In this document: positions 16,465 through 25,283 of the stretch, one piece after another | Numbering within the stretch: position 1 is the first letter of the stretch | Layout of the letters: each line of letters starts with the position of its first letter | Assembly (NCBI GenBank): GCA_910574255.1 | Contig: CAJTAK010000001.1 | Span: 19,779 to 83,778 of the forward strand | Direction: 5' to 3' | Length of the DNA: 64,000 nt | Origin: Clostridia bacterium | Lineage (GTDB): Bacteria > Bacillota > Clostridia > Lachnospirales > Lachnospiraceae | Position numbers and translations under genes: made by a program | The notes under the pieces: generated by a model | Databases searched by the model: none | Seen by the model: the letters and a program-made list of their open reading frames with translations, nothing else | What the model was told of the DNA's origin: nothing

Positions 16465-19017
16465 ATGTTTTTTTTACATTTATCTGATATGCATTTTGGC
16501 ATGAACCCAAATGGCGGTGAAGATGAGACCGGGCTGGCAGTCAGAAGCAATTATATGAATGTGCTGGCAAATCTGATTTATGAGATCAATCAGAAGAAAA
16601 AGATTGATTTTATTTTAGTCACCGGAGATATTGCATGGAGGGCCGCGCCAAAGGATTATGCAAAGGCTGAAAAATGGTTAAAAGATATATTGGAACGATG
16701 CAAATTGCTGCCGGAGAGGGTTTTTGTTTGTCCGGGAAACCATGATGTTGAAAGAGACTTTGTGGAGCAATTGGAATTTCCGAGGGCTCAAAATATAGCG
16801 GATAAATATCTTCGCATAGAAAAACTGGACGAGCTTGGCATGAGATTTAAGCATTATACGGAATTTTTTCATCAGATGGGCTTGGAAGAGTATACAATAG
16901 GTTCGAGAAAAAGTCCTCTGGTGGGAATTAGGAACATGGCTGATTTCAGGGTGATCTGCTTAAATACGGCATGGTATGCAAAGGGCAATGAAGTAAAGGA
17001 TAGAATGTGGGTTGGCTCCGGATTTATGGAGGTTATAAAAAGAGAACTTTCAGAGTGCAAGAAAAAGCCAACTATAGTGATTATGCACCATCCCAACACT
17101 TCCTGGAATGAAGAGGAACGCTGTGACTTTGGGCATAATACGAATGTATTTAAGGAAATATGCGAGATGGCGGATATTGTGCTATCTGGTCATACGCATG
17201 AGACGAATGGTCTGAATATAAATGCGGGCAATGCGTTGGTAGTGTCTGGCGGCGCGCTCTATCAGGACAAGCACTATCCACATTGTTTTTATGCATATGA
17301 AATCAATTTTGATGCTGCAAATTGTGAGCAGAAAAGAATACGGTATTATTATTCAAGCGGGCAATGGGACAGTAAGGAGGAAAAAATTACATTGCCGGGA
17401 AATAATAGGTGGAAAAGGACTGAATCCGGGGAAAAAGCAAATGAAGATAACCAGATTGCAGAAACAGCCGCTTTGGAACAAGAGGAAGATATTGTCACAC
17501 AGTCAAATTTGTTTTGCATAGCAGGAAAAACAATAAGATTTTTACCGATTATATGTTCATGGAATCATGGTGAGGATGAATATTATTTCGGAGATGTAGT
17601 GACGAATATCAAAAATGCCAGCTATAAAATGCCTTCAGATATTTATGAATGTTTTCTTCAAACAGCAGATGCACCGGAAGATATTCTTGAAAATGTTTAT
17701 GAGGAAAAGGTGAGGATAGATAATTACTCTGTGAAGATTATGGGAGGGAATAATCCGCACCAGCTTATTTTTGATTTTTCAAGGGTAAAATATAAGGATT
17801 TTTTGATTGTAAAATCGGTTATGGATCAGCAGCTTGCGTCTGGTGCTACTGTAAGAAGCAAATATTTCAATTACAAGCACTCTTTGATTACAAGCTGGCT
17901 TCCTAACATATGCGGTGTTGGAATATTTATTATTACATCGGATAATAAGATACTTATATCAAAATCTTCAAAAAATGTGGCTGTAAATCCGGAACGCTAT
18001 ATCTATACAGCCAGTGGAAGTATGAACTGGGCGGATGAGAAAACAAATCCCTTTTATGATATAATCAGAGAATGCGAAGAAGAGATCGGATATTGTCCTG
18101 ATATTGAGAAGCTGAAATTGTACTCTTTCGGAATAGACTATGACACAGGATACTATCAATTTTCATTTTATGAGAAATCGGATAAAACAGCAGAAGAGCT
18201 TATGGAGAATGCTTCCATGGCGAGAGATTTTCATATAGAATTGCAGAAGATAATAGCTGTGGATTTTCACTATAAGGCAGTGTGGAAATTGATTTCGGAA
18301 AATGAATGGGATGAAACGGCAAAAGCGAATTTAATTACGTTAATGGTAAAGAATTTCAGCAAACGGATCGTAGAAAAGCATATTGATCCAAATAGAAAAA
18401 AGAAGAATTTCCGGCATCAAGTCATACAGGAATGGGAGAGAAGGGCACAAAGGGAGGGATGCCTGGCAGTATTAAGCAATCGATATCCGGCAGTGCATAT
18501 TTCTCAAATATCGGAGGATTATTATAAAAAAGTAATTTCTTTTATAGATGACAATTTATCGGACAAAACAGTGATTGAAATAGGAGGGGGAATCGGTTTA
18601 TTTACAAAATATTTTGCAGAGCATGCAAAAAGCATCACTTGTGTGGATGTTTCCAAGGGGATGCTTCAAAGGAACAGAGATTTTTTAGGAGAGCAGTTAG
18701 CAAAAAAGGTCAATTATGTAAATTGCTTTTTTCAAGATTATCAGGAAGACATACACTTTGATTTGCTGATATGTTCTCTGGTCCTGATACATAATGCGGA
18801 TGAGCTGCAGGAAATTGTATGGAATATGAGACGAATGGCGGATACCATCTATTTATTTGAGCATGTGGAGGATGGCGCCCAGGTGAGCAGATATACAGAA
18901 CCTAAAACAAAAAATGAATATATCAATTTGTTTCCGGAATTTGATGTTGAAAAGACAGATTCTCATATGCTGTTTACGGATCATATTGCATGTATCAAGC
19001 TTGTTCGGAGTATATGA
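16465..19017 (+). CDS. Three-domain fusion: calcineurin-like phosphoesterase, Nudix, SAM methyltransferase
   Basis: An 850-residue protein with three recognisable enzyme domains. Residues 1-310 are a metallophosphoesterase with every metal motif: D8-x-H10, GD at 54-55, GNHD at 91-94, HH at 208-209 and SGHTH at 241-245. Residues about 480-640 hold a Nudix domain: the RE-x2-EE-x-G core lies at 535-542, but its first half is stretched (G518, no Glu at the usual spacing). Residues about 685-850 form a class I methyltransferase with the SAM loop EIGGGIG (705-711) and acidic D728. Residues 350-470 are not assigned. The ATG at 16465 follows GGGGGAGG; an ATG at 16423 has no such site. The substrate is unknown; a nucleotide or RNA end would fit all three domains. 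Confidence 0.85.
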   Translation: MFFLHLSDMHFGMNPNGGEDETGLAVRSNYMNVLANLIYEINQKKKIDFILVTGDIAWRAAPKDYAKAEKWLKDILERCKLLPERVFVCPGNHDVERDFVEQLEFPRAQNIADKYLRIEKLDELGMRFKHYTEFFHQMGLEEYTIGSRKSPLVGIRNMADFRVICLNTAWYAKGNEVKDRMWVGSGFMEVIKRELSECKKKPTIVIMHHPNTSWNEEERCDFGHNTNVFKEICEMADIVLSGHTHETNGLNINAGNALVVSGGALYQDKHYPHCFYAYEINFDAANCEQKRIRYYYSSGQWDSKEEKITLPGNNRWKRTESGEKANEDNQIAETAALEQEEDIVTQSNLFCIAGKTIRFLPIICSWNHGEDEYYFGDVVTNIKNASYKMPSDIYECFLQTADAPEDILENVYEEKVRIDNYSVKIMGGNNPHQLIFDFSRVKYKDFLIVKSVMDQQLASGATVRSKYFNYKHSLITSWLPNICGVGIFIITSDNKILISKSSKNVAVNPERYIYTASGSMNWADEKTNPFYDIIRECEEEIGYCPDIEKLKLYSFGIDYDTGYYQFSFYEKSDKTAEELMENASMARDFHIELQKIIAVDFHYKAVWKLISENEWDETAKANLITLMVKNFSKRIVEKHIDPNRKKKNFRHQVIQEWERRAQREGCLAVLSNRYPAVHISQISEDYYKKVISFIDDNLSDKTVIEIGGGIGLFTKYFAEHAKSITCVDVSKGMLQRNRDFLGEQLAKKVNYVNCFFQDYQEDIHFDLLICSLVLIHNADELQEIVWNMRRMADTIYLFEHVEDGAQVSRYTEPKTKNEYINLFPEFDVEKTDSHMLFTDHIACIKLVRSI

Positions 19018-19053
19018 AAAACTAAAATCTATTATAGGCAGTGCCCAATCGGG

Positions 19054-19114
19054 AAATGTATGAAGAAAAGGCAGCAAGAAAATTATGATCTTGCTGCCTT
19101 TTCTTCATACATTT
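19054..19114. terminator. Bidirectional terminator with 26-bp perfect stem
   Basis: Positions 19054-19079 are exactly complementary to 19089-19114, with A-rich and T-rich flanks in both directions. It separates the convergent fusion gene and the CNNM transporter gene. Confidence 0.92.
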
Positions 19115-19120
19115 AAGCTG

Positions 19121-20407
19121 CTATTCCTTATCAGCCGCAGGCGCTTCTTCATCCTCCGCCGGCAGATAAATATGCACCTTATCAATCCGGTTCTTCTCCA
19201 CCTCATCCACTACCAGCCGAATCCCGTTCTCCGTAGTCACGGATTCCCCGGACTGGGGCAGCCGGTCCAGAAGCTCAATCACAATACCGCCGATAGAGTC
19301 ATAATCTTCCGACTCAAGGTCCAGACCAATCTGATCCTGCAGATCCTCAAGCTTGGAAGAACCCTCCACAATATATTCATAATCACTGATTTTACGAATC
19401 AGTTCTTTTTCCGATTCATCATACTCATCCCGGATTTCTCCCACAATCTCCTCCAGCAGATCCTCCAGGGTTACAAGGCCCACAGTTGCGCCGTACTCAT
19501 CTAAGACAATAGCCAGGCTGATGGAATTCTCACGCATCTCCATCATCAGTTCCGAGGACTTTTTGAACTCATGGGTAAAATAAGCCTCTCGGAGAATATG
19601 CCGCACATCAAAATGCTCCTTGTCCTCATAGAGAAGCAGATCCTTTACATTCAAAATACCCAGAATATTGTCCCGGTGTTCCTCATAGACAGGAAGTCTG
19701 GTAAATAAATCCTGCCGGTATACTTCAATGGTTTCCGCATAAGAGGCATTGACATTTAAGAAAGTCATATCCACCCGGGGAACCATGATATCCTTTGCCT
19801 GATGGTCGTCTAAGTCAAACACATTGTTGATCATCTTGCGCTCTTCGCTCTCAATAGCGCCGTCCTGATGGCTGACCTCAACAATGGTACGGATCTCATC
19901 CTCCGTATAAATGTCATTCCGCTTGTTGGGGTCCACACGGAGAAGTTTCAGCACGCCCATGGAAAAAGTATTGATGATGAAAATGAGGGGCGTAGCAATC
20001 TGCATCCAGCTGTAAATAATGCCTGCAAAGCGCAGAGACAGCTTTTCCGCAGAAAGTGTTGCACAGGTTTTTGGAGTAATTTCTCCAAAAACAAGCACCA
20101 GAAAGGTCAAAATACCTGTTGCAATACCGGCTCCGGCGCTTCCAAAGGCTTTGGTGGCAATAACAGTACCAAGAGAAGAAAGACTCATGTTGACGATGTT
20201 ATTTCCGATTAAAATAGCGCTGAGCATTTTGGAAGGCTGCTCCAGAACCTTTTGAAGCATCAGGGCACGCTTGTCCCCCTCTTCTATCAGGGTCAGGACT
20301 CTGATTTTGTTTACGGTAGTTAACGCAGTCTCCGCAGAAGAAAAAAATGCGGAAAGACCTAACAACAGTAGTAGTACGGCCAATTGTATGGCGTCACTTG
20401 GATCCAA
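19121..20407 (-). CDS. CNNM/CorC-family membrane protein (DUF21, CBS pair, CorC_HlyC)
   Basis: A 428-residue hemolysin-C-like protein. Residues 1-185 are a DUF21 membrane domain with about four helices and SAFFSSAETALTTV near the start. Residues 200-320 form a CBS pair containing DIMVPRVDM and RLPVYEE. Residues 335-415 are the CorC_HlyC domain. Family members are linked to magnesium or other cation export. Translation starts at a TTG (20407), with AAGGAG about 10 bases upstream at 20418-20423; no ATG is better placed. The C-terminus is acidic. It is transcribed away from the SCIFF region and ends at a shared bidirectional terminator. Confidence 0.92.
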   Translation of the reverse strand: MDPSDAIQLAVLLLLLGLSAFFSSAETALTTVNKIRVLTLIEEGDKRALMLQKVLEQPSKMLSAILIGNNIVNMSLSSLGTVIATKAFGSAGAGIATGILTFLVLVFGEITPKTCATLSAEKLSLRFAGIIYSWMQIATPLIFIINTFSMGVLKLLRVDPNKRNDIYTEDEIRTIVEVSHQDGAIESEERKMINNVFDLDDHQAKDIMVPRVDMTFLNVNASYAETIEVYRQDLFTRLPVYEEHRDNILGILNVKDLLLYEDKEHFDVRHILREAYFTHEFKKSSELMMEMRENSISLAIVLDEYGATVGLVTLEDLLEEIVGEIRDEYDESEKELIRKISDYEYIVEGSSKLEDLQDQIGLDLESEDYDSIGGIVIELLDRLPQSGESVTTENGIRLVVDEVEKNRIDKVHIYLPAEDEEAPAADKE

Positions 20408-20586
20408 GAAAAGTTCACTCCTTTGTATAATGTGCCTTCAGGCAGCCAGGGCAAAGTCCGCTCCGGCTCCGTGGGGCAGTAATAAAGTATCTTTTTTACT
20501 ATACAATACTTTTTGCGGAAATGCAAGTATGGGGTTGCTATCCGGCCCGGGTCAAACACGCTGCTGATTAACTTGGAGCCGGAAGC

Positions 20587-20961
20587 TTAGGACACCATCC
20601 CTCCCAGGGTTCCTCCGGCAGTACACAAAATCAGTGTTGTTACAAAATGAGAGGACCCGCTTCCGAAGCCCTGGTTCACCGCCAGGGAAATCAAAGCAAG
20701 AATGGCGAAATAGAGCAGTCCGGCGGCGGCGCCCCAAAGGAATTTTCTGGTTTTCATCATTTTACCCTCCAGAAATCCGCCGAGAAAGCTGGAAAGCACA
20801 TAGACAATGATGATTCCGATATTGACCTTGGGCTCCGAAAGCTGAAATTTGTACAGAAGGAGAGCCAGAAATAAAAGCAGAACTCCGGTAATGATATAAG
20901 CGCTTAAAAGCGATTTCAGCATCCGTATTGCCATATTTTGATAAGTTTTTCCTTTATCCAT
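20587..20961 (-). CDS. TIGR04086 family membrane protein
   Basis: A 124-residue protein with four hydrophobic segments and little else, matching the TIGR04086 (YrzE-like) family of clostridia. The ATG follows GGGAGGATC. It is divergent from the SCIFF gene. TIGR04086 genes are known neighbours of SCIFF and preprotein translocase genes in Clostridia, and the same context is seen here. No function has been established. Confidence 0.8.
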   Translation of the reverse strand: MDKGKTYQNMAIRMLKSLLSAYIITGVLLLFLALLLYKFQLSEPKVNIGIIIVYVLSSFLGGFLEGKMMKTRKFLWGAAAGLLYFAILALISLAVNQGFGSGSSHFVTTLILCTAGGTLGGMVS

Positions 20962-21059
20962 AATGATCCTCCCGGAATGAATGCATAGGGGAGCCGCCGC
21001 AGGGCGATCCTCTTGCTGTTATTTAAAACAAATATATGAACAGGCCGGAGAAAAAATAC

Positions 21060-21088
21060 TTTCAAATTATGCAAGAGTATGTTATACT
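21060..21088 (+). promoter_or_regulatory. Promoter of the SCIFF gene
   Basis: TTTCAA at 21060-21065 and TATACT at 21083-21088 with 17-bp spacing, about 100 bp before the SCIFF start. Confidence 0.7.
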
Positions 21089-21188
21089 GTGTGCGTCAGC
21101 GTTGCGTTCCGGCAGATGTTTTTTGTATTGGAACAGCCAAAGGAGGGAACGGCAACCAGGTAATATACGAAACAGGAGGGTGAAGAGG

Positions 21189-21332
21189 ATGAAGCATATT
21201 CAGACTTTAAACACACAGATTTTACAGAATACCGTAAAAAAGGGCGGCTGCGGTGAGTGCCAGACTTCCTGCCAGTCCGCATGCAAGACTTCTTGCACGG
21301 TAGGAAATCAGACCTGTGAGAATCACAAATAG
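21189..21332 (+). CDS. scfA: SCIFF peptide (six cysteines in forty-five residues), thioether peptide precursor
   Basis: A 47-residue peptide with Cys at 21, 24, 28, 32, 36 and 43, following the leader MKHIQTLNTQILQNTV. This matches the near-universal clostridial SCIFF family, in which the partner radical SAM enzyme makes Cys-Thr thioether links; Thr residues lie among the cysteines here. The role of the mature product is unknown. GGAGGGTGAAGAGG precedes the ATG. A hairpin follows, then the maturase gene. A promoter lies about 100 bp upstream. Confidence 0.96.
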   Translation: MKHIQTLNTQILQNTVKKGGCGECQTSCQSACKTSCTVGNQTCENHK

Positions 21333-21368
21333 CAGAACTCACATGAAACATTAGGAACAGGAACAGGG

Positions 21369-21408
21369 TGTCTCAAAAGCCCAGGGCAGCAGGCGGGCTT
21401 TTGGGACA
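21369..21408 (+). terminator. Attenuator hairpin between SCIFF peptide and maturase
   Basis: TGTCTCAAAAGCCC pairs with GGGCTTTTGGGACA (one G-U) over a 12-nt loop. No long T-run follows, so it may partly terminate or protect the peptide mRNA. That would give much peptide and little maturase. Confidence 0.65.
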
Positions 21409-21500
21409 TCCTTGTTGTGCGATGAGAAATGCCAGGTTTTCCTGCCGCACAATCAGCCTTTGAGTGAGACTCTCATGATACGGCGAGAAAGGGGACAAAG

Positions 21501-22871
21501 ATGGTCCATCAATATAGAAATAACGGCTACAATATTGTGCTGGATGTAAACAGCGGCGCAGTTCATGTGGTAGATGAGCTGGCGTATGAAGCAATTACGC
21601 TCTATGAAAAAGAAAGCGCTGAGGAGATTGTGAATCAGCTTCAGGACCGGTATCCAAAGGAAGAGATCCGGGAGGTCCTGGAGGATATTGAAGAGTTGAA
21701 AGAGCAAGGCATTCTCTTTACGGAGGATACCTATAAAGATAAAATCATTGACTTTAAAAATCGGTCCACCGTAGTGAAAGCTCTGTGCCTGCATATTGCC
21801 CATGACTGCAATCTGGCCTGTCAGTATTGCTTTGCGGAAGAGGGTGAATACCATGGACGCCGGGCGCTGATGAGCTATGAGGTGGGAAAGCGGGCATTGG
21901 ATTTTCTGATTGAGAATTCCGGAAGCCGGAGAAATCTGGAGGTAGACTTCTTTGGCGGTGAGCCGCTGATGAACTGGCAGGTAGTAAAGGATCTGGTGGC
22001 TTACGGCAGAGAGCAGGAGAAGCTTCATGATAAGAAGTTTCGGTTTACCCTGACCACCAACGGCGTGCTCCTGAATGACGAGGTAATGGAATTTGCCAAT
22101 CGGGAAATGAGCAATATGGTTCTGAGCATTGACGGCCGGCAAAGGGTTCATGACAAGATGCGTCCTTTCCGGAATGGAAAGGGAAGCTATGAGCTGGTTG
22201 TTCCCAAGTTCCAAAAAGCGGCCGAAAGCCGGAATCAGAATAATTATTATGTGAGAGGAACTTTCACTCGGAATAACCTTGATTTCAGCGAGGATGTTCT
22301 GCATCTTGCGGATCTGGGCTTTAAGCAGATTTCCGTGGAGCCGGTGGTGGCGTCTCCGGAGGAGCCCTATGCCATTAGGGAAGAGGATATTCCGTTGATC
22401 TGTGAGCAGTATGATCGCCTGGCGGCGGAGATGGTAAAGCGTCATGGAACAGATCAGGATTTCAACTTCTTCCATTTTATGATTGATTTAACAGGAGGGC
22501 CTTGTGTCTACAAGCGTTTATCAGGCTGCGGCTCCGGTACGGAATATCTGGCTGTGACGCCCTGGGGAGATCTCTATCCCTGCCATCAGTTTGTGGGCGA
22601 AGAGAAGTTCCTTATGGGAAATGTATTCGATGGGATTCAAAATACGGATCTTCGGGACGAATTCAAGGGCTGCAATGTGTATGCCAAGGAAAAATGCAGA
22701 GACTGCTTCGCCAGATTCTACTGCAGCGGCGGCTGTGCGGCTAATTCATATAATTTCCATGGCTCTATCAATGACGCCTATGACATCGGGTGTGAGCTGC
22801 AGCGCAAGCGTGTGGAGTGCGCTGTTATGATAAAGGCGGCTACGGCTGAAACAGCCGTAGATGTAGAATGA
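21501..22871 (+). CDS. scfB: SCIFF maturase, radical SAM/SPASM thioether synthase
   Basis: A 456-residue enzyme that installs thioether bonds in the SCIFF peptide. The first 75 residues resemble a precursor-recognition (RRE) domain. The radical SAM cluster motif is C103-x3-C107-x2-C110 (CNLACQYC). The C-terminal SPASM region carries many further Cys, including LYPCHQF, CRDCFARFYCSGGC and the final IGC, for two auxiliary clusters. GAAAGGGGAC precedes the ATG. It lies 168 bp after its substrate gene. Length and neighbours match the family. Confidence 0.96.
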   Translation: MVHQYRNNGYNIVLDVNSGAVHVVDELAYEAITLYEKESAEEIVNQLQDRYPKEEIREVLEDIEELKEQGILFTEDTYKDKIIDFKNRSTVVKALCLHIAHDCNLACQYCFAEEGEYHGRRALMSYEVGKRALDFLIENSGSRRNLEVDFFGGEPLMNWQVVKDLVAYGREQEKLHDKKFRFTLTTNGVLLNDEVMEFANREMSNMVLSIDGRQRVHDKMRPFRNGKGSYELVVPKFQKAAESRNQNNYYVRGTFTRNNLDFSEDVLHLADLGFKQISVEPVVASPEEPYAIREEDIPLICEQYDRLAAEMVKRHGTDQDFNFFHFMIDLTGGPCVYKRLSGCGSGTEYLAVTPWGDLYPCHQFVGEEKFLMGNVFDGIQNTDLRDEFKGCNVYAKEKCRDCFARFYCSGGCAANSYNFHGSINDAYDIGCELQRKRVECAVMIKAATAETAVDVE

Positions 22872-22891
22872 CGGTAAAGTCACAAAGGCAC
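22871..22891 (+). repeat. Half-site matching the end of the 93-bp hairpin element
   Basis: ACGGTAAAGTCACAAAGGCAC matches, with one mismatch, the terminal arm of the inverted repeat at 48834-48856 read on the - strand. Here only one arm is present, just before the structured leader of secDF. Confidence 0.55.
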
Positions 22892-22900
22892 AGCAACTTT

Positions 22901-23016
22901 AAACAGCAATACCCCCGAAGTGCATAGAAGAATTTACAGACGTATGCTTTTGCGGCTGGAAATTCTTCTGGATAAAGATGCGCTGAGAGGGGTATTGCGG
23001 AACTTGAAATAGGAGG
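22901..23016 (+). ncRNA. Structured leader motif, copy A (upstream of secDF)
   Basis: The outer helix pairs GCAATACCCC (22906-22915) with GGGGTATTGC (22989-22998) perfectly. A second helix pairs GTGCAT (22920-22925) with ATGCGC (22978-22983). The inner helix pairs AGAAGAATTT (22926-22935) with AAATTCTTCT (22960-22969), enclosing a 24-nt loop that starts ACAGAC and ends GG. GCGGAACTT follows the outer helix and leads to AGGAGG, the ribosome site of secDF. Copies B and C have the same plan with different helix sequences. Confidence 0.8.
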
Positions 23017-23023
23017 AAAAGAG

Positions 23024-25165
23024 ATGAAAAAAAATACGGGAATACTTACCCTGTTGCTTACTCTGATAGTGACAGCCGGCCTGATCTACGGTGCGGCCGT
23101 AGGCTTCGGGGCGAGCCGGACAGGTGCGGCAGAAAATATTAAGCTGGGCCTTGATTTGGCCGGAGGTGTCAGCATTACCTATCAGACGGTGATTGACAAT
23201 CCCACCAAGGAGCAGATGGATGATACCATCTACAAGCTTCAGAGGCGTGTGGAAGGCTACAGCACGGAGGCTCTGGTATATCAGGAGGGAGACAATCGGA
23301 TTAACATTGAGATTCCCGGTGTGTCGGATGCCAATACGATTCTGGAAGAGCTGGGACGTCCCGGATCCCTGGAATTCCAGGACATTTCAGGAAATGTTCT
23401 TATTGAGGGAACGGATATTAAAGGAGCTGAGGCAAAGGCTTATTCGGACAATCTGGGCAACAACTCTTATCAGGTGGCTTTGACTCTGACTGACGAGGGA
23501 GCCGAGAAATTTGCCGAGGCTACAAGAGAGAATCTGGGCAGGCAGATCCCTATCGTTTATGACGGAGAGGTAATCAGTGCGCCTACGGTACAGTCTGAGA
23601 TTACGGACGGCAATCCGTCTATTACGAATATGGAATCCTATGAGGCTGCGGAGCGTCTGGCCTCTACTATTCGGATTGGTTCTCTTCAACTGGAACTTCA
23701 GGAGTTGAGATCTAAGGTTGTAGGGGCACAGCTGGGAGAGAAAGCTATTTCCAGCAGTTTAAAGGCCGGTGCTGTGGGTTTTGTATTAGTAATTCTGTTT
23801 ATGCTTGTGATTTATCTGCTTCCGGGTCTTGCTTCGGGCATTGCGCTGACTATCTATGTGGCTTTGATGCTGGTGATGCTCAATGCTTTTGAAATGACGC
23901 TGACGCTGCCGGGTATTGCAGGTATTATCCTGAGCATCGGTATGGCTGTGGATGCCAATGTCATTATTTTTGCCCGGATTCGGGAGGAGCTTGCTACGGG
24001 AAAGACCGTGCGCTCCGCTATGAAGATTGGATTTAAAAAGGCTCTGTCCGCTATTGTGGACGGTAATATTACTACCTTGATTGCAGCAGTTGTTCTGGGG
24101 CTTCGGGGCTCGGGAAGTGTAAAGGGCTTTGCCCAGACTCTGGCCCTTGGTATTGTCCTTTCTATGTTTACGGCTCTTGTGGTGACACGGCTGGTTTTGA
24201 ACGCTCTGTATGCTTTGGGACTTAAGAATGAAAAGATTTACGGAGTACAAAAGGAGCGCAGGACCATTGATTTCCTTGGAAAGAAAAATATATGTTTCCT
24301 GGTATCCGCTGCTGTGATTTTGGCCGGCATTGCAGTTATGGGCGTCCAGGCCGGACGGGGAGCAGGAGCATTGAATTACAGCCTGGAATTTCAGGGCGGC
24401 ACGTCTACCACCATTCCGTTTACAGAAGCTATGACCATTGAGGAGATTGATGCCAATGTGAAGCCGGTGGTGAGTGAGGTTATCGGAAGCAATGAGATTC
24501 AGGCTCAAAAAGTCCAGGGAAGCAATGACGTGGTAATTAAGACGAAAGAACTTTCTCTGGAGACCAGACAGGCGCTGAATGCGACTCTGGCGGAGCAGTT
24601 TGGAGTGGATGAGACGGCGATTACGGCGGAGAGTATTAGTTCCTCAATTAGCAATGAGGTTCGGGCGGACGCAGTGATTGCGGTGATTATGGCTTCTGTT
24701 TTAATGCTGCTGTATATTTGGTTCCGATTTAAGGATCTGCGGTTTGCGGCCAGTGCGGTGACGGCGCTGGTGCATGATGTACTGGTGGTTCTGGCTTTTT
24801 ATGCGGCGGCGAGAATCTCTGTGGGGAATACATTTATTGCCTGTATGCTGACCATTGTGGGATATTCTATTAATGCGACGATTGTTATTTTTGACCGGAT
24901 TCGGGAGAATATGGCTGCGGCGGGGAAAAAGGATGAGCTGAAAGAGATTGTGAATCGGAGTATTACGCAGACTTTGACAAGGAGTATATATACGTCTTTG
25001 ACTACATTTATTATGGTGGCTGCATTGTTTGTGCTGGGCGTGGCTTCTATTCGGGAGTTTGCGCTGCCGCTTATGGTGGGGATTGTCTGCGGGGCTTATT
25101 CTTCCGTTTGTATTACGGGAGCGCTCTGGTATGTGATGAAGACTAAGATTCAGAAGAAGGGTTGA
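23024..25165 (+). CDS. secDF: Protein translocase SecDF, fused
   Basis: A 713-residue fusion of SecD and SecF, the proton-driven RND-type subunits that pull proteins through SecYEG. The SecD part (1-405) has LGLDLAGGV near residue 41, a large extracellular domain and five C-terminal helices including VDANVIIFARIREEL. The SecF part (about 420-713) has YSLEFQGGT and IVIFDRIREN. AGGAGG at 23011-23016 is the last part of the structured leader, so translation may depend on how that RNA folds. It lies after the SCIFF genes, as in many Clostridia. Confidence 0.96.
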   Translation: MKKNTGILTLLLTLIVTAGLIYGAAVGFGASRTGAAENIKLGLDLAGGVSITYQTVIDNPTKEQMDDTIYKLQRRVEGYSTEALVYQEGDNRINIEIPGVSDANTILEELGRPGSLEFQDISGNVLIEGTDIKGAEAKAYSDNLGNNSYQVALTLTDEGAEKFAEATRENLGRQIPIVYDGEVISAPTVQSEITDGNPSITNMESYEAAERLASTIRIGSLQLELQELRSKVVGAQLGEKAISSSLKAGAVGFVLVILFMLVIYLLPGLASGIALTIYVALMLVMLNAFEMTLTLPGIAGIILSIGMAVDANVIIFARIREELATGKTVRSAMKIGFKKALSAIVDGNITTLIAAVVLGLRGSGSVKGFAQTLALGIVLSMFTALVVTRLVLNALYALGLKNEKIYGVQKERRTIDFLGKKNICFLVSAAVILAGIAVMGVQAGRGAGALNYSLEFQGGTSTTIPFTEAMTIEEIDANVKPVVSEVIGSNEIQAQKVQGSNDVVIKTKELSLETRQALNATLAEQFGVDETAITAESISSSISNEVRADAVIAVIMASVLMLLYIWFRFKDLRFAASAVTALVHDVLVVLAFYAAARISVGNTFIACMLTIVGYSINATIVIFDRIRENMAAAGKKDELKEIVNRSITQTLTRSIYTSLTTFIMVAALFVLGVASIREFALPLMVGIVCGAYSSVCITGALWYVMKTKIQKKG

Positions 25166-25175
25166 CAGAAGAGAC

Positions 25176-25225
25176 GGAGGGGACTGCCGCAAAGCAAGTC
25201 ATGGGGCTTTGCGGCAGTCCCCTCC
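25176..25225 (+). terminator. 20-bp perfect hairpin after secDF
   Basis: 25176-25195 (GGAGGGGACTGCCGCAAAGC) is exactly complementary to 25206-25225 over a 10-nt loop. The T-tract is weak, so it could be a terminator or an mRNA 3'-end stabiliser. Confidence 0.7.
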
Positions 25226-25283
25226 TGACTTTCCGGAGAGAGTTGTTTTGGCTTATTCATAATAGGAAAAGGGGAGAATGGAC

